A stretch of DNA of 64,000 nt from an uncultured Anaerolineae bacterium (GTDB lineage Bacteria; Chloroflexota; Anaerolineae; Anaerolineales; Villigracilaceae), in NCBI GenBank assembly GCA_903875215.1, contig CAIQVH010000033.1:41345-105344 (forward strand), in the 5' to 3' direction. The stretch's first letter is position 1; the number at the start of each line of letters is the position of its first letter. Below, piece after piece: positions 33,325 to 42,572 of this stretch. Made by a program: the position numbers and the translations under genes. A model generated the notes under the pieces. The model was not told the origin of the DNA and ran no database searches. It saw nothing but the letters and a program-made list of their open reading frames with translations.

Positions 33325-35073
33325 ATGAAGCGCTTTTCCCTTTCTCTTTTGACCCTGATCCTGGCGATTGTCAGTTGCAGCAACCCGATTGCGCTGCCGG
33401 GCCAATCCAAGCCGGCCAATGCCATCGAAATCAACATCATCTATGCCCCGGAAAGCGAGCCGTACCTGAAAGAAGCCATCGATGCCTTTAACACCAGCTA
33501 CGCCAGGGGCATCAACCCGCTCACCGCTCAGCCGCTTGCCAAAGACGAAAAACCCATCTGGGTGACCGGAAAATCCGGCTCCTCGGGCACCGTCTCGCAG
33601 GGGATCATCAACGCCATCATCGCCCCCAACAACGCCAATGTAGAACAACCGACCCTGTTCTCGCCATCCGTCAGCCATTGGTTGGCGCTGATCAATTTCC
33701 AGACCGGTCAGCAGGTTTTTGACCTGGCCGACAGCCCCTCGACGGCCCTCGCGCCGGTGGTCATGGCCATCTGGGAGAGCCGTCTGCAGGCCATCGAAGC
33801 CAAAAATGGTGGAAATCCAGTCGGCTGGGAAGAACTGCTCGGGGTGATGAACTCACCCAACGGCTGGGCCGATTATGGCATCCCCGGCGACCGCACCACC
33901 GTCTACTATGGTCACACCGACCCCTACATCAGCTCCACGGCCCTCTCCACACTCATCTCCGAATTCTATGCCAGCGCGCGCTACAACGCCGGTATGACCG
34001 ACCTGCGCAAACTCGAAATGGACGATGTGCGCAACCAGGCTGTTCAACAGGGCGTCCGCGAAATCGAAACCCTCGTCAAGCACTACTCCTCGCGCACCAC
34101 CGAATTCAAGGAATACATTGCCCAGGGTCCAGGCTATCTCGACTTCGTGGCCCTCGAAGAAAACGACCTGATTTACATCAACCAGGGCAAAACCCAATAC
34201 AAACCACCCGAAAAACTGGTTGCGCTCTACCCCAAGGAAGGCACCTTCTGGCACGAACATCCCTTCGGCATCCCCAATGCCAGCTGGGTCAGTGCCGAAC
34301 AGCGCGCCGCCGCCAAGGTCTTCACCGAATATGTGCGTAGTGAAACCATCCAGCTCAAAGTGCTGGAAAATGGCTTCCGCCCCGTCAACCCCAACGTTGC
34401 CATCGGATACCCGATCACCCCCGAGCTGGGCGTCGACCCGAATCAGCCCACCAACATCCTGACCGTTCCCGATCCAGACGTGATCGCTGCCGTGCAGACC
34501 AGCTGGCAATACGTCAAAAAACAGGGCGACATCCAACTCGTCATCGACACCTCCGGCTCGATGGATGGCGAAAAAATCGCCCAGGTGCGCGAAGCCGCCA
34601 GCCGGTTTATGGATAAAATGCCCAAGCAAAACCGGGTCGGCCTGACCATCTTCAGCGATGTGCCCCAGGAACTGGTTCCGCTTGGGCTGGTGGAAAAAGT
34701 GGATGGGCAGATTCGCGGCAACATCAGCGCCCTGCAAGCCGATGGCTCCACAGCCCTCTACGATACCATCATCAGCACCCTGGATCAGCTCCAGGCCGCC
34801 GACCCGCCCGAAGGCGAAGACCGCATCCGCGCCATCGTCCTGCTCAGCGACGGGCAGGATACCAACAGCACCGCCACCCTGAATGATGTCCTGGCCCGCA
34901 TCAGCGCCGCCCGCACCGGCCGCAACCCCATCCTGATCATCCCCGTCGCCTATGGCGCCGACGCCGACATCGCCGCCCTGAACAGCATTGCTCAGGCCTC
35001 CGCCACCAAGGTACAATCCGGCGATCCGAACGACATTCAAAAACTGCTCGAAATCATCAGCAGCTACTTCTAA
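33325..35073 (+). CDS. Lipoprotein with solute-binding and von Willebrand A domains
   Basis: 582 aa. Lipobox ILAIVSC near residue 20. A solute-binding-protein-type region follows (about 35-380) with INIIYAPESEPYLKEAIDAF and WVTGKSGSSGTVSQGIIN. A C-terminal VWA domain (about 405-580) has a complete MIDAS: DTSGSMDG, then DGSTALYD and LLSDGQDTN. VWA domains bind protein partners through a metal. The fusion suggests an extracellular sensor or adhesin rather than simple uptake. AAGGAG precedes the ATG. Middle gene of a three-gene cluster. Confidence 0.85.
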   Translation: MKRFSLSLLTLILAIVSCSNPIALPGQSKPANAIEINIIYAPESEPYLKEAIDAFNTSYARGINPLTAQPLAKDEKPIWVTGKSGSSGTVSQGIINAIIAPNNANVEQPTLFSPSVSHWLALINFQTGQQVFDLADSPSTALAPVVMAIWESRLQAIEAKNGGNPVGWEELLGVMNSPNGWADYGIPGDRTTVYYGHTDPYISSTALSTLISEFYASARYNAGMTDLRKLEMDDVRNQAVQQGVREIETLVKHYSSRTTEFKEYIAQGPGYLDFVALEENDLIYINQGKTQYKPPEKLVALYPKEGTFWHEHPFGIPNASWVSAEQRAAAKVFTEYVRSETIQLKVLENGFRPVNPNVAIGYPITPELGVDPNQPTNILTVPDPDVIAAVQTSWQYVKKQGDIQLVIDTSGSMDGEKIAQVREAASRFMDKMPKQNRVGLTIFSDVPQELVPLGLVEKVDGQIRGNISALQADGSTALYDTIISTLDQLQAADPPEGEDRIRAIVLLSDGQDTNSTATLNDVLARISAARTGRNPILIIPVAYGADADIAALNSIAQASATKVQSGDPNDIQKLLEIISSYF

Positions 35074-35077
35074 CACC

Positions 35078-35806
35078 ATGCGATCGCCTCTCATCACTGC
35101 GCTGCTCAACCCACTCAACCTGGCCATGCTGGCCGGCTCGGCCCTGGCCGGCGCCTTCGCTGCCTGGTGGCTCTTGCCACTTGGGCTGGCCCTCTGGGCC
35201 ATCATGGTCGCCAACATCGCCACCGACAAAGCCATTCGCATCAACTACAACATGGAAGCGCGCCTGGGCACGCTCTCCGGCCGCTTCCAGGAACCCTACG
35301 CCAAAGCCGTCAAAGCCCAAATGCGGATTTTCAACGCCCTGCTCAGTGCCAGCGGAGGGAACAAACGCGCCCTCGAACCGGTCCAGAACGAGGTCGAAAC
35401 CCTGGTCACCAAAATTTATACCGTTTGCCAGCAGATGACCGCACCTGAGAATTTCCTGGCCGTTTCCCGCGCCAAAAACGCCGACCTGGAAGGGGAGCGC
35501 GCCTTGCTGGTGCTCTCCATTGACAAGAGCATGGCCCCCGAAATCTTGCGGGAAAAGCAAGAAGCGATCAAGTCGCTGGATGCCCGCATTCAAAAAACCA
35601 GGGCCATCTCCGCCGCCCTCGACCATCTCGACGCCCAGCTCGACAGCACTATCGCCGTTCTCGAAGCCCTGCTGCCCGACATCCTACGTCTGCAAGTACT
35701 GGGCGCTGCCCAAACCCGCCAGGAAGTCCCCGCCATCCTGCAAAAACTCCGCCTCGAAACCGAGCAACTATCAGCCGCCGCCCAGGAAATCGCGCGGCTG
35801 GCGTAA
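35078..35806 (+). CDS. Membrane protein with coiled-coil domain
   Basis: 242 aa. Two close hydrophobic helices (about 13-27 and 29-48) then about 190 residues of charged helices with heptads, for example REKQEAIKSLDARIQKTRAI. Likely a membrane hairpin with a cytoplasmic coiled coil. No family recognised; distant resemblance in layout to proteins that bridge VWA systems. It starts 4 bases after the VWA gene. The ATG at 35078 is chosen as it follows the upstream stop and opens the hydrophobic segment. Its stop codon lies within the terminator stem. Confidence 0.7.
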   Translation: MRSPLITALLNPLNLAMLAGSALAGAFAAWWLLPLGLALWAIMVANIATDKAIRINYNMEARLGTLSGRFQEPYAKAVKAQMRIFNALLSASGGNKRALEPVQNEVETLVTKIYTVCQQMTAPENFLAVSRAKNADLEGERALLVLSIDKSMAPEILREKQEAIKSLDARIQKTRAISAALDHLDAQLDSTIAVLEALLPDILRLQVLGAAQTRQEVPAILQKLRLETEQLSAAAQEIARLA

Positions 35807-35851
35807 TAAACAGACCTCCGGGTACAGAAGAACCTGGAGGTCTGTTTATTA
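35804..35851. terminator. Strong hairpin terminator
   Basis: A 16-bp perfect stem (35804-35819 with 35836-35851), with A-rich 5' and T-rich 3' ends and a 16-nt loop having a small inner ggt/acc pairing. It closes the binding-protein/VWA cluster; the symmetrical tails may allow function on both strands. Confidence 0.85.
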
Positions 35852-36007
35852 ATCAGCGGCTGCGCAGATTTCCTTTGGTCTTCTTCACAACCCATTCAAA
35901 TAAAAGATATATGAGCCACGCTCACCAGCATATACCAAAACGAAGAGAACCTGACTCAACACGACTGTGAATCAATCACAAACACCTTCTTTCGTCTACC
36001 CTCTTTC

Positions 36008-36016
36008 TGATAAAAT
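36008..36016 (+). promoter_or_regulatory. Candidate extended -10 promoter
   Basis: TGATAAAAT reads as TG-N-TAAAAT, an extended -10, 27 bases before the ATG of the fusion gene. No convincing -35. Confidence 0.4.
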
Positions 36017-36043
36017 CCTCCCATCCCACTCCGGAGTTTTCCC

Positions 36044-38173
36044 ATGCTCACTCAATCCTTCCTCGCAGACGAATTTCGCGCCCTTGGAATGACCGCCGGC
36101 GATACCCTCTTTGTCCATTCAGCCTATTCCAGCCTCGGGCGCGCGCCTGGCGGCGTGGAGGGCGGCCCGCAGACCGTCATCAATGCCATTCTTGATGTGA
36201 TTGGCCCGGCTGGCACGCTCATCATGCCGACCTTCAATTACGACTTCCTGCGCGGCGTTCCCTGGGACATGCGCACCACGCCTTCGCAAATGGGCGTCCT
36301 GACCGAACTCGTCCGCACCGATCCACGCGCCAGGCGCATGTTCCACCCCATCTACTCCATGGCCGCCATCGGGCCGCATGCCGAGGAACTGGCCGCGCAC
36401 AGCACCACCGACTGCTTCGGCGAGAGCACCATCTTCTCCAAATTCCGCGAATGGGACGCCAAAATCCTGATCCTCGGCCTGGCCTACAGCAAATCCATCA
36501 CCTTCCTGCACCACTGCGAACAAATGGCCGGCGTCGATTATCGCTTCTTGAAAGAATTCAAAGGCACCGCCATCGACTTGCAGGGCAAGCCGCACGACGT
36601 GGCCTACACCATGTTCGTCCGCGACGTGGAACGCGGCGTGGTGCTCGACTTTGAACCCATCGGCGCGCTGCTCGACAGCCAGGTGGTTAACCAGCGCACC
36701 ATCGGGTTGGGCCCATGCCGCCTGATGAAGTGCCGCGACGTGTTCCGGGTGACGGTGCAGGCTCTCCAGGAGAATCCTGGCCCTGGCCTGACCTATATCC
36801 TCGAAACGCCGGATCGCGCCAAAGACTGGATCCCGCCGATGAAACCGATCTCGTCTTTGAAGGATGTCCTGGCGCAGATCATCCCGCTGCACCGCACGCT
36901 CGCTTCCGACGGGATGGATACCGCCCTGGACATTATCGGATCCTACCTCCCGGAATCTGCCGCCTACAAAATCGAAACGTACACCCCGCTGACGCCGGTC
37001 TGGACCTGGTACGTGCCGGAGCGCTACGAGGTGCATGAAGCTTACCTCGCTACCGAAGACGGCCAGCGCGTGGTTGATTTCAAAGACAATCCCCTGCACC
37101 TGGTCTCCTACTCGCTGCCGATGGATACGCTCATGCCCTGGAGCGAGTTGGAGCCGCACCTGTATTTCAACGAAAAACGCCCGCACGCCATTCCGTGGAA
37201 GTTCAAATACTATGACCGCTCGTGGGGCTTCTGCCTGAGCAAAAATCAGTTCGATACCCTGCCACGCGATAAAAACTACCGGGTCGTGATCCGCTCCGAG
37301 TTTTTAACCGACCCGGCCCAGGGTGGCTTTAAAGTCGCCGAGGCGGTGATTCACCCTCGGGGTGGAAAATCTGCCGCGGCGGGTGAGATGTTCATCATGG
37401 CGCACGTCTGCCACCCCAACCAGGCCAACGATGACGCCGCGGGCGTGGTGACCGCCATCGAGGTGGCGCGGCGGCTGGCAGCCAACCCGCTGCCCCCCGG
37501 CTCGATGAGCGTGCGGTTCTGGTTTGGCGCAGAGACGATTGGCACGATCGCCTACCTGGCGCATCACGAGGATTTGATTCCTGGTTTCAAGGGCGGCATT
37601 TTCATCGAAATGACTGGCAACGACAACACACTGGCGCTCCAACATACCCGCCAGCACAATTCCGCGCTGGACAAAGTCGGGCAATATGTGCTCAAGAAAC
37701 GGGGCAAGGAATTCAGGGAGGGGACCTTTGCGGATGTGATCGCCAACGATGAGCGCGTGTTAAACGGGCCGGGCCTCAATGTGCCGTGTCTTTCCGTCAC
37801 CCGCTACCCTTACCCCGAATATCACACCACTGACGACAATCTCGACATCATGCACGAAGATAAATTGCAGGAAGCGGCGGACGTGATCGAGGAAATCATC
37901 CGCGTCTATGCCACCGATTACCTGCCCAGGCGCAAGTTCCGCGGCCCGGTCTTTCTTTCGGGGCATGGCCTTTTCGTCGACTGGCAGGTGAATTGGAAGC
38001 TGAATCGCGCCATCGAAAAGATGATGATGCGCTTCGAGGGCAAGCAGTCGGTTTTTGAGATTGCCGATGAACTTGACCTGGATTACTGGGAAACGCGCGA
38101 ATACATTGAGAAATTCCGCGTACGCGGCCTGGTGGAAGCCCTGCCTCTGCCGGAAGTGGCTGAAAAGAGTTAA
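36044..38173 (+). CDS. Fusion: AAC(3)-like acyltransferase, DUF4910-like peptidase, winged helix
   Basis: 709 aa with three parts. Residues 1-265 resemble the aminoglycoside 3-N-acetyltransferase/YokD fold: FVHSAYSSLGRAPGGVEGGP (about 24-43), GTLIMPTFNY and HPIYSMAAIGPHAEEL. Residues about 285-620 resemble DUF4910-type aminopeptidases of the M28 clan: MAHVCHPNQANDDAAG (metal His/Asp), WFGAETIGT and EYHTTDDNLD. Residues about 640-705 look like a winged helix (SVFEIADELDLDYWETREYI). Separate homologues of the first two occur in surface-sugar or natural-product clusters. The linked role, perhaps acyl transfer followed by hydrolysis on an aminosugar or peptide, is inference. It is not evidence of drug resistance. 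Confidence 0.8.
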   Translation: MLTQSFLADEFRALGMTAGDTLFVHSAYSSLGRAPGGVEGGPQTVINAILDVIGPAGTLIMPTFNYDFLRGVPWDMRTTPSQMGVLTELVRTDPRARRMFHPIYSMAAIGPHAEELAAHSTTDCFGESTIFSKFREWDAKILILGLAYSKSITFLHHCEQMAGVDYRFLKEFKGTAIDLQGKPHDVAYTMFVRDVERGVVLDFEPIGALLDSQVVNQRTIGLGPCRLMKCRDVFRVTVQALQENPGPGLTYILETPDRAKDWIPPMKPISSLKDVLAQIIPLHRTLASDGMDTALDIIGSYLPESAAYKIETYTPLTPVWTWYVPERYEVHEAYLATEDGQRVVDFKDNPLHLVSYSLPMDTLMPWSELEPHLYFNEKRPHAIPWKFKYYDRSWGFCLSKNQFDTLPRDKNYRVVIRSEFLTDPAQGGFKVAEAVIHPRGGKSAAAGEMFIMAHVCHPNQANDDAAGVVTAIEVARRLAANPLPPGSMSVRFWFGAETIGTIAYLAHHEDLIPGFKGGIFIEMTGNDNTLALQHTRQHNSALDKVGQYVLKKRGKEFREGTFADVIANDERVLNGPGLNVPCLSVTRYPYPEYHTTDDNLDIMHEDKLQEAADVIEEIIRVYATDYLPRRKFRGPVFLSGHGLFVDWQVNWKLNRAIEKMMMRFEGKQSVFEIADELDLDYWETREYIEKFRVRGLVEALPLPEVAEKS

Positions 38174-38238
38174 CCCAGCCTCTGTGAATATTTCGCGTTG
38201 TTCACATCCGAGGTTATACGGAAAGTGAAACTTCACGC

Positions 38239-38244
38239 TATAAT
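38239..38244 (+). promoter_or_regulatory. Candidate -10 box of upp
   Basis: A perfect TATAAT 26 bases before the upp ATG. The -35 region is poor, so the assignment rests on the -10 and its position. Confidence 0.5.
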
Positions 38245-38270
38245 GCCTGCATCTGAAAACAGGAGCCCCC

Positions 38271-38897
38271 ATGTCCAATGTTCATGAATCGCAACACCCC
38301 CTGGTCAAGCATAAACTCAGCCGCCTGCGGGATATCAAAACCGATCCGAAGAAATTTCGCGAACTGGTGCAGGAAATCGCCGCGTTGATGGTCTACGAAG
38401 CCACCACAGACCTGGCCGTTATTCCGCGCGAAGTTCAAACTCCGTTGGCAACCATCACCGCATATGAATTACAAGAAAAAATCGGCCTGGTGCCGATTCT
38501 GCGCGCCGGGTTGGGCATGGTCGAAGGCATTTGGGAGCTGATGCCGCAGGCAGAAGTCTGGCACATAGGCCTGTATCGTGATGAACAAACCCTTCGCCCG
38601 GTGGAATATTACAACAAGCTGCCCACCGAACCCACCGTATCCGTCTGCCTGATTCTCGACCCGATGCTGGCCACCGGCGGTTCGGCGACTGCCACCGTGG
38701 AAGTGCTCAAGCGCTGGGGCGTGAAGAAAATCAAATTCGTCGGGCTGATCGGCGCACCCGAAGGGATTGCGCGCATGCAAACGGAACATCCCGATGTGCC
38801 GATTTATCTTGCCTCCATCGATGACCACCTGAATGAGAAAGGCTACATCGTTCCCGGGTTGGGCGATGCCGGTGACCGCCAGTTTGGCACTGGCTGA
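38271..38897 (+). CDS. upp: Uracil phosphoribosyltransferase
   Basis: 208 aa, normal length. Converts uracil and PRPP to UMP in pyrimidine salvage. Visible motifs: [13 protein letters not shown] at the start, [12 protein letters not shown] (about 77-88), the PRPP loop [16 protein letters not shown] (about 128-143) and the uracil-binding C-terminus [16 protein letters not shown]. Good AGGAG site and its own terminator, so likely a single-gene unit. Confidence 0.98.
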   Translation: MSNVHESQHPLVKHKLSRLRDIKTDPKKFRELVQEIAALMVYEATTDLAVIPREVQTPLATITAYELQEKIGLVPILRAGLGMVEGIWELMPQAEVWHIGLYRDEQTLRPVEYYNKLPTEPTVSVCLILDPMLATGGSATATVEVLKRWGVKKIKFVGLIGAPEGIARMQTEHPDVPIYLASIDDHLNEKGYIVPGLGDAGDRQFGTG

Positions 38898-38915
38898 GTA
38901 GAGATTCACGATTTT

Positions 38916-38957
38916 AAACAAAAAACCTGGCGCCAGCTGGCGCCAGGTTTTTTGTTT
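38916..38957. terminator. Perfect 42-bp palindromic bidirectional terminator
   Basis: Arms 38916-38936 and 38937-38957 are exact reverse complements with no spacer, A-rich outside, GC-rich inside, T-rich outside. It serves upp on the plus strand and the convergent kinase (stop at 38956) on the minus strand. Confidence 0.93.
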
Positions 38958-41900
38958 AGTGGGCGAGCCCGGCCACTTCCTCGCTCGCGATTGGGAGCCA
39001 GAATTCCACCGTGGTTCCAAAACCCAGTTCGCTTTTCAATTCGATCTGCCCCCCGAAATTCCCAATCATCGATTTGATGATGAACAACCCGATCCCGCTG
39101 CCAGGGATTTCTTTTTCGATGGCGTTTCTGCCACGGAAAAAACGCGTGTACAGGTGCGGCAAATCTTCTGCCGGGATCCCGATGCCGTGATCCCGTACCC
39201 TGAAATAGCCTCTCTTCGCCTGCTGGAAATAGCTGATTTCGACCTGCCCTTCGCCTGGTGTGAACTTGACAGCGTTATTCAGCAGGTTGGTAAAAATCTG
39301 CTCCAGCGAGCTGGATTCTCCCAATACGAGGAATTTTTCGGGTGAATCTTTCAATAAGAGCTGGATTTGTTTTTGCGCAGCCTGTGGCGCAATGGTCTGA
39401 ATGGATTTTTGCAGACATTCCAGCGGATCCACCGGCTGCTGTTTGACAACCCACTGGTTGCTTTCCAACCGCCCGACGGTTAACAGATCTTCAATCAATA
39501 CCCGCTCGCGATCAAGCTCCTCTTTCAAAATATTCCAGTACTCCTGGTATTCCTCTGGCGTGCATTCTTCTTCCAACAGCCTCACCATCAGCAGGATCGT
39601 GGTTAGCGGTGTACGAAGGTCATGCGTGGCGCGATGAATAAAGTCGGATTTCATCTGTTCCAGGCGGGCGCGCTCACTGACATTTCGCACAATTGCGATT
39701 ACTTCATTCTTCCCGCTGGCAACATAGCGCGCCTCGAAGTGTTCGGTCTGGTTGCGCAGGTTATAGTGATAATCCATGGTTTGCATTTGCCCAATGCTGA
39801 TTGCATCTTGAATCTTTTTCAGCGCAATCCGGGCCAGATCTGTGCCTAAAATTAAAGCCAGCTTTGTACCTTTAATCTGTTCGGGCGGAATGATCAGGCT
39901 GGAAAAATCAGAGACAATCGCATCGAGAATGATCCCATCCTTGGTGATGCGGAACATATTATCTGGAATGGCGCGCAGAATAGCGGCATTGCGTTCTTCA
40001 CTGCGGCCCAAAGCGTTTTCGACCCGCTTGCGTTCCAGCAAGTTCCCCAGGCTGTTGCCAAACTGCTGGAGCAGGGCGATGCTGTCCTGTTCCCAGCTCT
40101 TTTCCTCCCTGACCGAATCAAACCCGGCAAAGCCCAACAGCTGGTTGTTGACAAACAAAGGCACCACCGCCACCGAAAGGATTGATTGGCTTTTCAGAAT
40201 TTCCTTTTCCTCGCTGGCTTCGAGGGGCAGTTCGTCGATCTGCGTCACCACGATAGGCTCATTCGATTCCAGTTTCAACATCCACCATGGGAACAGGCTG
40301 GTTGGCAATCCTTGCAAAGCGTCCATTTGCGGCTCAATGCCCTGGCGGCACCATTCGTGCGAATTGCTCATGGTATCCGTCGAGCGGTCGACTACAAAAA
40401 CATAACTGCGATCGATATTTTCAAAATTGCCAATGTCCTGTAACGCAGCCGTGATCTCCTTATCAATTTCGCCGGTATTCAGGTTGATGAAGCGGGTGGA
40501 AATCTTCGTCAACAAGTTTTCAAAATCAAGCCGGATTCTGAGCTTTTCTTCCATCATATGCCGCTCAGTGATATCCAGATGGGTACCGGTCATGCGAATC
40601 GGCTCGCCGCTGGTGTTTCTCTCTGTCACCCGGCCACGGTCCAGCACCCAGACCCAGTGCCCGCTTTTGTGGCGGATGCGCAGCTCGCATTCATAAATGG
40701 GCCGCTTCCCATCGAAATGTTCTTGCAGGATGTGATCCGAGCGGGTCAGATCGTCGGGATGGCACAACCGCGTCCAGGTGTCGATATTGACCGGCGCCAG
40801 TTCCTCCAGGGTGTAGCCCGCAATCTCAGCCCAGCGCTCGTTAAAAATGGTTTCCCCGGTCTCCACCATCCAGTCCCACATACCGACGCCCGATCCTTCA
40901 ATGGCAAGCGTCAGCTGTTCTTTTGACCTTCTCAGTGAGTCATCGGCCGCTTTACGTTCACTGATGTCCCGGCTGATTCCGATCCAGACCGATTGGCCGC
41001 GAATTTTCCCTGCGTTCACCTTGGTTTCCACCATGATGCGCTGGCCGCTCTTCGAAATCAATTCCAGGGGGCAGGTATCCAGGTTCCCTGCCAACATTTC
41101 CTGCAAAATTACAGTGGCTTGCGGGTGATGTTCAAGCGGATGCAGTTTGAGAACTGGTTGCCCGAGCAGTTCAGCCTCGGAATATTCCAACCGGCTGACG
41201 ACCTGCTGATTGACCTTGATGATATTCCCATTCTGATCAAAAGCCACGAGAAAATCATTGATGGTGTTAAACAGGATTTCCAGTTCTTCCTGGCTTTCTG
41301 CCAGTTGTTTTTCTGCCATCAGGCGCATCAGGGTGATGCCCATTTGCATGGCAATCGCTTCAGCGGCGGTCTGCCCGCCTGGGGTAATGATGTCCAGCTC
41401 ATGAGAGGCCAGGTTAAAACAACCAATCACTTTGTCCTGATAAGTGATTGGAAGCAGTGTGAATCCTTTCAGTCCTTCACTTTCAAAGAGGTTGTTCTTT
41501 TTGACTGGAAGGAACTTGAAATTGCTGTGGATGATCTTGCCCTGCATGACCAGGTTCCAGCGGTCGGAATCGGCCTGGTAAATGCTGGCCGCCTGGGTGA
41601 AGGCTTCGGAAAGCCCCTGGGAGTGCACCAGATTCAGGTCTGAGCTATGCGGGTCGATCAGGTAAACGCCGCCGCAGTCCATCCCGGCTTCGAGCAGGAT
41701 TTGCTCAAGGCAGATGACCAAAGCCTCGTGCAGAGAGACGGTTCCGGCCAGTTTTTGGGCCAGGTCGCGCTGGGTGATCAGCAGCTGCTTGTTCTGTTTG
41801 CTTTCACTGACATCGCGGCCCACCGTCTGGATTTCGATCATGCTGCCGGTTTTGTCCTGGATGATGGCAATTTCCCATGCAAACCAGCGCCAGCCGTGTA

Positions 41901-42546
41901 CGGTCATGGCGCGTTGTTCGAGCATGATGCGGTGTGGCGGCTCGTAAAGCCTGCTGATGGCATCATTCGTGGAGGGTAAATCTTCCGGGTGGATGGTTGG
42001 GGTGAAGGTGTTGCCCAGCAGTTCCAATTCGGTTTTGCCAAAGGTTTCGCAGTAGGCCTGGTTGACAAAGGTGAACTGGTTTTGCATGTTCACGCGAATG
42101 ATCAGGTTGGATTGTGATTCCACCAGCCCGCGGTAGCGGTTTTCGCTTTTCAAAAGGGAATCTTGAGCGGTTTTTCGATCGGAAATATCGCGCAGGATGA
42201 CCAGGTAGATCAGCTTTTCTTCGACAAACGTTTTATTGATGGAGGCTTCTGCCGGAAAGGATGTGCCGTTTTTGCGGCGGCCGCGTACCTCCTTGGTTTC
42301 GTAGAGCGTCTGGCCTGAGTCGTTCTGCAATTTTTTAACATCTTCAACATGCTGTGACTGGAGCTCGTGTGATTCGAGCGGCAGCAGGTCACGTAGTGGC
42401 AGGTTGAGGGCTTCTTCGGGGGTATATTGAAAAATCAGCCGGGCGCCGTGGTTGTAAAACAGGATACGCTGGCGCTGGTCAAAGGCGATGACTGCATCGG
42501 GTATTGAATCGATCAGGCTGGACAGGATCGATACGTTAAAATCCAT
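38956..42546 (-). CDS. Multi-PAS/GAF soluble sensor histidine kinase
   Basis: 1196 aa, no membrane helix. Order: PAS (about 5-115), PAS (about 125-250), GAF (about 265-410), PAS (about 430-535), PAS_3-type with GMWDWMVETGETIFNERW (about 555-680), GAF (about 690-845), PAS (about 855-965), HisKA with FIHRATHDLRTPLTTILLMV, and HATPase_c with NAVKFTPGEG and GIGIPAEDLPHLYTRFFRG. It integrates several cytoplasmic signals, identity unknown. I chose ATG 42546, where the first PAS begins; the longer form to 42627 reads into the upstream gene's end. 26 bases downstream of the receiver-kinase gene. Confidence 0.92.
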   Translation of the reverse strand: MDFNVSILSSLIDSIPDAVIAFDQRQRILFYNHGARLIFQYTPEEALNLPLRDLLPLESHELQSQHVEDVKKLQNDSGQTLYETKEVRGRRKNGTSFPAEASINKTFVEEKLIYLVILRDISDRKTAQDSLLKSENRYRGLVESQSNLIIRVNMQNQFTFVNQAYCETFGKTELELLGNTFTPTIHPEDLPSTNDAISRLYEPPHRIMLEQRAMTVHGWRWFAWEIAIIQDKTGSMIEIQTVGRDVSESKQNKQLLITQRDLAQKLAGTVSLHEALVICLEQILLEAGMDCGGVYLIDPHSSDLNLVHSQGLSEAFTQAASIYQADSDRWNLVMQGKIIHSNFKFLPVKKNNLFESEGLKGFTLLPITYQDKVIGCFNLASHELDIITPGGQTAAEAIAMQMGITLMRLMAEKQLAESQEELEILFNTINDFLVAFDQNGNIIKVNQQVVSRLEYSEAELLGQPVLKLHPLEHHPQATVILQEMLAGNLDTCPLELISKSGQRIMVETKVNAGKIRGQSVWIGISRDISERKAADDSLRRSKEQLTLAIEGSGVGMWDWMVETGETIFNERWAEIAGYTLEELAPVNIDTWTRLCHPDDLTRSDHILQEHFDGKRPIYECELRIRHKSGHWVWVLDRGRVTERNTSGEPIRMTGTHLDITERHMMEEKLRIRLDFENLLTKISTRFINLNTGEIDKEITAALQDIGNFENIDRSYVFVVDRSTDTMSNSHEWCRQGIEPQMDALQGLPTSLFPWWMLKLESNEPIVVTQIDELPLEASEEKEILKSQSILSVAVVPLFVNNQLLGFAGFDSVREEKSWEQDSIALLQQFGNSLGNLLERKRVENALGRSEERNAAILRAIPDNMFRITKDGIILDAIVSDFSSLIIPPEQIKGTKLALILGTDLARIALKKIQDAISIGQMQTMDYHYNLRNQTEHFEARYVASGKNEVIAIVRNVSERARLEQMKSDFIHRATHDLRTPLTTILLMVRLLEEECTPEEYQEYWNILKEELDRERVLIEDLLTVGRLESNQWVVKQQPVDPLECLQKSIQTIAPQAAQKQIQLLLKDSPEKFLVLGESSSLEQIFTNLLNNAVKFTPGEGQVEISYFQQAKRGYFRVRDHGIGIPAEDLPHLYTRFFRGRNAIEKEIPGSGIGLFIIKSMIGNFGGQIELKSELGFGTTVEFWLPIASEEVAGLAH

Positions 42547-42572
42547 GTTGGTTGGTCTCTTTCCCGTTGGGG

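Noticed and set aside
33853..35244. Very long minus-strand open frame (463 codons) opposite the VWA gene
   Set aside because: It mirrors a well-supported gene in GC-rich DNA; the translated sequence is low complexity Gly/Asp/Val-rich, with no domain.
36044..36838. Aminoglycoside resistance gene
   Set aside because: The AAC(3)-like part is one domain of a larger fusion and belongs to a broad family with other substrates; no resistance context.
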